64,000 bases of DNA, taken from the NCBI GenBank assembly GCA_028285495.1, contig JANQPB010000022.1:127969-191968 (forward strand). The letters are read 5' to 3'. A program made the position numbers and the translations under genes. Below the pieces are notes generated by a model. The model was not told where the DNA came from and ran no database searches. It worked only from the letters and a program-made list of their open reading frames with translations. Shown in pieces: positions 60,096 through 64,000 of this stretch. The first letter of the stretch is position 1. Each line of letters starts with the position of its first letter. Origin of the DNA: Acidimicrobiales bacterium (lineage in GTDB: Bacteria > Actinomycetota > Acidimicrobiia > Acidimicrobiales > SZUA-35).

Positions 60096-61388
60096 ATGGT
60101 CGAGCCCGACTTCCTCCGCTTCGACACCCTCAGCCTGCACGCCGGTCAACGCCCCGACCCGGCGACGGGCGCTCGGGCGGTGCCGATCTACTTCACCACG
60201 TCGTACGCCTTCGACGACGTCGACACCGCAGCGTCGCTGTTCAACCTGGAGGTTCCCGGCCACATCTACAGTCGGATCTCCAACCCGACGGTCGCCGTCC
60301 TCGAGGAGCGGCTGGCCGCCCTCGAGGGCGGGGTCGGGGCCGTCTGCACGGCCTCCGGTCAGGCCGCACTGCATCTTGCCCTCGCCACCCTGGCCGGGGC
60401 CGGCGACCACGTCGTCGCCTCCCGGAACCTCTACGGGGGCTCCCACCAACTCCTCAACCTGACGATGCCGAGGTTCGGGATCACGACCACGTTCGTCGAT
60501 CCCCGTGATCCCGACGCCTTCGCCGCCGCCATCCGTCCCGAGACCCGGGCGGTCTACGCCGAGACGCTGGGCAACCCGGGCATCGAGGTGCTCGACGTCG
60601 CCGCCATCGCCGAGGTCGCCAACGCCAACGGCCTGCCCCTGGTCGTCGACTCGACGTTCGCAACCCCCTACCTGTTGCGCCCGATCGAGCACGGGGCCGA
60701 TGTGGTCATCCACTCGGCCACCAAGTTCCTCGGCGGCCACGGCGTCGCCCTCGGCGGTGTGGTGGTGGACGGCGGCCGGTTCGACTGGGCGTCGTCCGAT
60801 CGCCACCCGACGCTGACCGAGCCCTACGCCGGCTACCACGGGCTCAGCTTCGCCGAGGAGTTCGGACCGGCGGCGCTCGGCATGCGGGCCCGGGCCGAGG
60901 GCCTGCGCGACTTCGGGGCGGCGATGAGCCCGGCCAACGCCTTCCAGATCCTGCAGGGGGTCGAGACCCTGCCGCTGCGCATGGCCCGCCACGTCGACAA
61001 CACCGATGCGGTGCTCGACCTGCTGGTCGGTCACGACGCGGTCAGCTGGGTGAGCCACCCCCGGGTACCCGACCACCCCGACCACGAGCTGGCGGCCCGT
61101 CTCTACCCGAAGGGGGCCGGGGCCATCCTCAGCTTCGGCGTGCACGGGGGGCGGGAGGCCGGGCGGAGGTTCATCGAGGCGGTGCGGCTCTCGTCGCACC
61201 TGGCCAACGTCGGCGACGCCAAGACGCTGGTCATCCACCCGGCATCGACCACGCACCAGCAGATGTCGGCCGCCGACCTGGAGGCGGCCGGGATCGGGGA
61301 GGACCTGATCCGCCTGTCGGTCGGTCTGGAGGACCCCGCCGACATCGTCGACGATCTGAGCCGAGCCCTGAAGGCGAGCCAGCGATGA
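60096..61388 (+). CDS. O-acetylhomoserine sulfhydrylase-type PLP enzyme (second copy)
   Basis: 430 residues, a paralogue of the enzyme at 39.3-40.7 kb. [71 protein letters not shown] (PLP Lys) and [14 protein letters not shown] are all present. It may use O-acetylhomoserine with sulfide or methanethiol; the two copies differ through the substrate region. The last codons and stop are duplicated immediately downstream (61349-61395 and 61411-61457). The next hydrolase begins at the end of the duplication. Confidence 0.87.
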   Translation: MVEPDFLRFDTLSLHAGQRPDPATGARAVPIYFTTSYAFDDVDTAASLFNLEVPGHIYSRISNPTVAVLEERLAALEGGVGAVCTASGQAALHLALATLAGAGDHVVASRNLYGGSHQLLNLTMPRFGITTTFVDPRDPDAFAAAIRPETRAVYAETLGNPGIEVLDVAAIAEVANANGLPLVVDSTFATPYLLRPIEHGADVVIHSATKFLGGHGVALGGVVVDGGRFDWASSDRHPTLTEPYAGYHGLSFAEEFGPAALGMRARAEGLRDFGAAMSPANAFQILQGVETLPLRMARHVDNTDAVLDLLVGHDAVSWVSHPRVPDHPDHELAARLYPKGAGAILSFGVHGGREAGRRFIEAVRLSSHLANVGDAKTLVIHPASTTHQQMSAADLEAAGIGEDLIRLSVGLEDPADIVDDLSRALKASQR

Positions 61389-61457
61389 TCGTCGACGCAA
61401 TCGAGCAACGCGACGATCTGAGCCGAGCCCTGAAGGCGAGCCAGCGATGATCGTCGA
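61349..61457 (+). repeat. 47-bp direct repeat at the metY2/hydrolase junction
   Basis: Positions 61349-61395 and 61411-61457 are identical over 47 bases with a 62-base offset. Each copy holds the last codons of the PLP-enzyme gene, its TGA, and the ATG with the first bases of the hydrolase. Confidence 0.96.
61385..61450 (+). CDS. 21-residue chimeric mini-ORF at a duplicated gene junction
   Basis: Begins with the hydrolase start (MIVD...) in ATGA overlap with the PLP-enzyme stop. It ends with the PLP-enzyme tail ([12 protein letters not shown]), whose TGA overlaps the real hydrolase ATG at 61447. If translated it would keep ribosomes coupled across the duplication; it may simply be a by-product of the repeat. 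Confidence 0.4.
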   Translation: MIVDAIEQRDDLSRALKASQR

Positions 61458-62289
61458 GGTCGACGGTCACCCGGCCCACGCCGCAACCGGGGGGCTCGAC
61501 CTCGCCGGCCGCGGTGACCAGCCGGCGATGGTGCTCATCCACGGCGCAGGCATGGACGGCACGGTCTGGCAGCTGCAGACCCGCTACCTGGCCCACCGTG
61601 GCCACCGGGTCGCCGCGGTCGACCTGCCCGGCCACGGCCGGTCGGCCGGCGAGCCCCTTGGCTCGATCGCCGAGCTGGCCGACTGGGTCGGGCGGTTCCT
61701 CGACGCCGCCGGGCTGACCCCGGCCCGGGTGGTCGGCCACTCGATGGGCTCGTTCATCGGCCTCGACCTCGCCGCCCGCCGGCCGGAGCTGGTGACCTCG
61801 CTGACGCTGCTCGGCACGGCCGACGGCATGCCGGTCCACCCCGACCTGCTGAGCGCCTCGGAGGATCGGTTGGCCGACGCCGCGGCGCTGATGGCGTCGT
61901 GGGGTCACGCCCCGCCGGCCCACGTCGGGCTCAACCCGACGCCCGGTCTGTGGATGCTCGGCGGGGCCAGGGCCCTCGTCGAGACGAGCGCCGCCGGCGT
62001 GCTGGCCACCGACTTCCGGGCGTGCATGGACTACGGCGACGCGCTGGAGCGGGCGGCGGCGGTCACCTGCCCCGTCGAGGTGGTCATCGGATCGGCTGAC
62101 AAGATGACCCCGCCACGGGCGACCGCCAAGCTCGTCGAGGCACTGCGTGACGGCGCCGCAGCATCGGTCGAGGTGACGACGCTCGCCGACAGCGGCCACA
62201 TGATGATGGTGGAGTCGCCGGCCGCCGTGCGACGGGTGCTGGCATCGGCCGGGAGCGGCCCCGGTCAGGATGCGAGCGACTCGATGTAG
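61447..62289 (+). CDS. Alpha/beta hydrolase
   Basis: 280 residues. MVLIHGAGMDGTVWQLQ (HG oxyanion loop), VDLPGHGRSAGEPLGS, the nucleophile elbow VVGHSMGSFIGL (Ser), EVVIGSADKMTPPRA (Asp) and LADSGHMMMVESP (His) give a complete triad. It looks like an active esterase, peroxidase or lactonase of the broad family. Its start lies in the second copy of a 47-bp duplication, in ATGA overlap with a mini-ORF stop. Its 3' end overlaps the convergent cytochrome c gene by 25 bases. Confidence 0.87.
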   Translation: MIVEVDGHPAHAATGGLDLAGRGDQPAMVLIHGAGMDGTVWQLQTRYLAHRGHRVAAVDLPGHGRSAGEPLGSIAELADWVGRFLDAAGLTPARVVGHSMGSFIGLDLAARRPELVTSLTLLGTADGMPVHPDLLSASEDRLADAAALMASWGHAPPAHVGLNPTPGLWMLGGARALVETSAAGVLATDFRACMDYGDALERAAAVTCPVEVVIGSADKMTPPRATAKLVEALRDGAAASVEVTTLADSGHMMMVESPAAVRRVLASAGSGPGQDASDSM

Positions 62290-62702
62290 GCGACGATGGC
62301 GTCGACCTCGTCGTCGCTCATCTCGATCGCCGGCATCGGCACCACGACGAAGCCGTCGACGACCTCGGCCGCAGGCTGCTCGATGGCCCGGACGAGGTAG
62401 TCGCGGTCGACGACGACGGTCGAGCCGTCGGTGAGGCGCTCGACGGAGCCGTCCAGGCCCAGCCACGTCGGCCCGACGCCGTCGGTGCCGTCGGCCGAGT
62501 GGCACGAGACGCAGTTGCGGTCGACGGCCAGCCGGCGTCCGGCCTCCGCCTGCGGGTCGGGTGCGGCGGCTGCGGCCGGTCGGTCGACTGCGGTCCCGGC
62601 CGCCGCCGGGGTTTCGAGGTCGGTGCCGCCGGCACAGGCTGCGAGCACCAGGGTGACGGCGACCGGGGCGACGACCCGGACCGCGGCCGCCACGACGCTC
62701 AC
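62265..62702 (-). CDS. Lipoprotein class I cytochrome c
   Basis: 145 residues. The signal VVAPVAVTLVLAAC gives a lipid Cys near residue 23; after a short Ala/Pro linker the haem motif is NCVSCHS and the distal Met is in VPMPAIEMSDDEVDAIVAYIES, the usual C-terminal helix. It is a membrane-tethered electron carrier on the outer face. The GTG start overlaps the stop of the upstream cupredoxin gene (GTGA), so translation is coupled and the two proteins probably exchange electrons. Confidence 0.88.
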   Translation of the reverse strand: MSVVAAAVRVVAPVAVTLVLAACAGGTDLETPAAAGTAVDRPAAAAAPDPQAEAGRRLAVDRNCVSCHSADGTDGVGPTWLGLDGSVERLTDGSTVVVDRDYLVRAIEQPAAEVVDGFVVVPMPAIEMSDDEVDAIVAYIESLAS

Positions 62703-63520
62703 GACACCACCTCCAGGACGCCGCTCATGCCCCGCTGGCGGTGCTCGCCGACCGAGCAGTGGAAGGCCACCGTCTCGGGCAGCTCGCCGGCGTCGAACTC
62801 GATCACCGACCAACGCCGGGCCGGTACCCAGACCTCGAGGTCGATGGCGTCGATCGTGACCGTGTGGGGGACGTCGGTCGGGTTGTCGAGACGGAACCGG
62901 TGGGTCCCCGACCGGTCGATGGTGACCACGCCGGGGTCGTAGCGGTCGTTGAGCAGGTCGATCGTCGGCAGGGCCGCCAGCTCGGCATGGGACAGGTCTC
63001 GACCGAAGCCCGGATGGTCGGCCACGGCCGGGGCGAGCACGAGGAACGCCAGGCCGAGCGCGAGGCCCCCGACGGCCGCAACCGACCAGGGCGGCGTCGG
63101 GTCCGGCGGCTCGGTCCGGGGCTCGTCCGTTGACGGAGCCGAGGGTCGGCCCCGAAGGCCGACCGTCATGGCGGCCGCGGTGCCGAGGCCGAGGGTGACG
63201 AGGCTGACGACGCCGTACCAGCGCCACGCCACCGAGTCGACGGCCGACAGGTTGAAGGCCAGCTCCCGGCTGGCGGGGGACGCGAACAGGGCGATCGGGA
63301 ACACGAGGTAGAACCAGCCGGCCAACCGGTACCCGACGACCACCGCGCCGGTGGCGGCGACGAGGGCGATGGCGATCGGCAGCAGGATGGCGTCGACCGG
63401 GCTGACCGCCCGGAAGGCGAAGAGGGCGGCGAAGGCGACCGCACCGCCGAGGGCCAGCGTGCGGGCGACGCCGGTGCCGGTCGACCGCCCGGGTCGGGCC
63501 GTGGTGACCGTGCCGCTCAC
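62699..63520 (-). CDS. Polytopic membrane protein with C-terminal cupredoxin domain
   Basis: 273 residues. About five hydrophobic helices occupy residues ~15-185. The C-terminal ~90 residues form a cupredoxin: HRFRLDNPTDVPHTVTID supplies a His ligand and FHCSVGEHRQRGMSGVLEVV the Cys, His and Met ligands of a type-1 copper site (spacing C-x4-H-x4-M). The domain should face outward. The GTG at 63520 overlaps the upstream gene's stop, and the gene in turn overlaps the cytochrome c start, so the three genes are tightly coupled. It is probably an electron-transfer module; no oxidase subunit is visible. Confidence 0.82.
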   Translation of the reverse strand: MSGTVTTARPGRSTGTGVARTLALGGAVAFAALFAFRAVSPVDAILLPIAIALVAATGAVVVGYRLAGWFYLVFPIALFASPASRELAFNLSAVDSVAWRWYGVVSLVTLGLGTAAAMTVGLRGRPSAPSTDEPRTEPPDPTPPWSVAAVGGLALGLAFLVLAPAVADHPGFGRDLSHAELAALPTIDLLNDRYDPGVVTIDRSGTHRFRLDNPTDVPHTVTIDAIDLEVWVPARRWSVIEFDAGELPETVAFHCSVGEHRQRGMSGVLEVVS

Positions 63521-63999
63521 GATGCCCGCTCCCCGGCGCGGGCTCGGTACCACTCGACGGTGGTGGCGACGACGTCGGCCAGCGGCGTTGCCTCGACGCC
63601 GAGGCGCTCGGTCGTCTCGGTGCTGTCGACCACCAGGTCGTCGTCGAACTCGTACAGCAGCTCGACCATCTCCCGCACCTCGGGCACGACCAGCCCCAGC
63701 AGGCGAACCTGCCAGCCCCTGCGCCGGCGGAAGCGGGGAGCCACCCCGGCCGCGTCGGCGATGAGGGCGACGAGCTGGCGCTGGGTCACCGCCGGGGCGT
63801 TCGGGGCCAGCCACGCCCGGCCGATGGCGTCGGGATCGGCGGCGGCGGCGACCAGGCTCGCCGCCAGGTCGGGGACGTAGGTCACCGTGTGGCGGGCGTC
63901 CGGATCGCCGAGCAGGTCGGCCCTGCCGCCGGCGACGAGCGGGCCGACGAACCGCTCGCCGTAGGCGGATCCGGTGACGCCGGGGCCGATGAAGTCGCT
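63517..63999 (-). CDS. NAD-dependent epimerase/dehydratase family protein, C-terminal part (5' end outside window)
   Basis: The frame is open to the right edge, so the Rossmann NAD-binding start is missing. The visible 160 residues begin SDFIGPGVTGSAYGERFVGP and continue LLGDPDARHTVTYVPDLAASLVAAAADPDAIGRAWLAPNAPAVTQRQLVALI, the usual late substrate-domain pattern of extended SDR/NmrA-type proteins. It ends LADVVATTVEWYRARAGERAS. The product could act on a sugar nucleotide, a quinone or another small molecule. It heads the coupled run with the cupredoxin and cytochrome c genes. Confidence 0.82.
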   Translation of the reverse strand, partial: SDFIGPGVTGSAYGERFVGPLVAGGRADLLGDPDARHTVTYVPDLAASLVAAAADPDAIGRAWLAPNAPAVTQRQLVALIADAAGVAPRFRRRRGWQVRLLGLVVPEVREMVELLYEFDDDLVVDSTETTERLGVEATPLADVVATTVEWYRARAGERAS

Positions 64000-64000
64000 G

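Overview
The window is about 72% GC bacterial chromosome. Ordinary housekeeping and metabolic genes sit in short operons on both strands, with frequent 4-base start/stop overlaps (ATGA, GTGA) and many GTG starts. A mycothiol-dependent formaldehyde dehydrogenase pair (mscR plus an MBL-fold partner), a citramalate-type isoleucine route, an ArfA-like OmpA protein and the general gene style point to a high-GC actinobacterium, most likely of the Acidimicrobiia/Ilumatobacter type; the class assignment is inference. I see no transposase, phage or CRISPR features. No gene-free stretch exceeds 300 bases.

Layout. 0-3.1 kb: 3' part of a dihydrolipoyl dehydrogenase, a GlsB/YeaQ membrane protein, then a minus-strand GNAT/phosphotransferase/RidA set. 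3.2-3.8 kb: a thioredoxin-fold lipoprotein whose two active-site cysteine codons are both TGA, followed by a GGUC-loop hairpin. I interpret it as a UxxU selenoprotein; it is the outstanding item in the window. 3.9-9.9 kb: EamA transporter, FAD monooxygenase, a proton antiporter with a separate regulatory subunit, and an AraC regulator. 10.1-12.05 kb: two divergent alpha/beta hydrolases of visibly lower GC, beside tRNA-Glu and tRNA-Gln. 12.5-18.4 kb: DoxX, YdcF, gltX, an unknown protein, cimA and leuB. 18.5-22.2 kb: membrane protein, greA, leuC, leuD, SnoaL-like. 22.3-30.7 kb: second antiporter, beta-propeller lipoprotein, renalase-like oxidase, NamZ-like lipoprotein, and an unusual ABC-ATPase/kinase-like fusion with both active sites degenerate. 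30.7-36.5 kb: hydrolase, S9 peptidase, aminotransferase, OmpA/ArfA-like protein. 36.5-42.1 kb: msrB, 2OG oxygenase, cyclophilin, metY, hpt, enoyl-CoA hydratase. 42.2-46.5 kb: glpD, a NAL1-like serine protease, small lipoprotein and a stand-alone relative of the protease N-domain. 46.8-50.5 kb: ilvB-ilvN-ilvC with a leader peptide and attenuator. 50.6-53.9 kb: degenerate 5'-nucleotidase-like protein and a thioredoxin-like lipoprotein. 54.0-58.9 kb: mscR, MBL hydrolase, DUF1697, DUF456, Ser/Thr kinase. 58.9-64 kb: NAT with a C-terminal extension, second metY, hydrolase, lipoprotein cytochrome c, membrane cupredoxin, and a truncated NAD-epimerase.

How the genes work together. CimA, LeuC, LeuD, LeuB, IlvB, IlvN and IlvC together cover most of isoleucine/valine synthesis, with isoleucine made from pyruvate through citramalate. 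ilvBNC appears controlled by leader-peptide attenuation. The thioredoxin-fold lipoproteins, MsrB and the cytochrome/cupredoxin pair suggest active redox handling at the cell envelope. Two gene junctions (leuC and the 61.4 kb hydrolase) carry duplicated start regions that create tiny overlapping reading frames.
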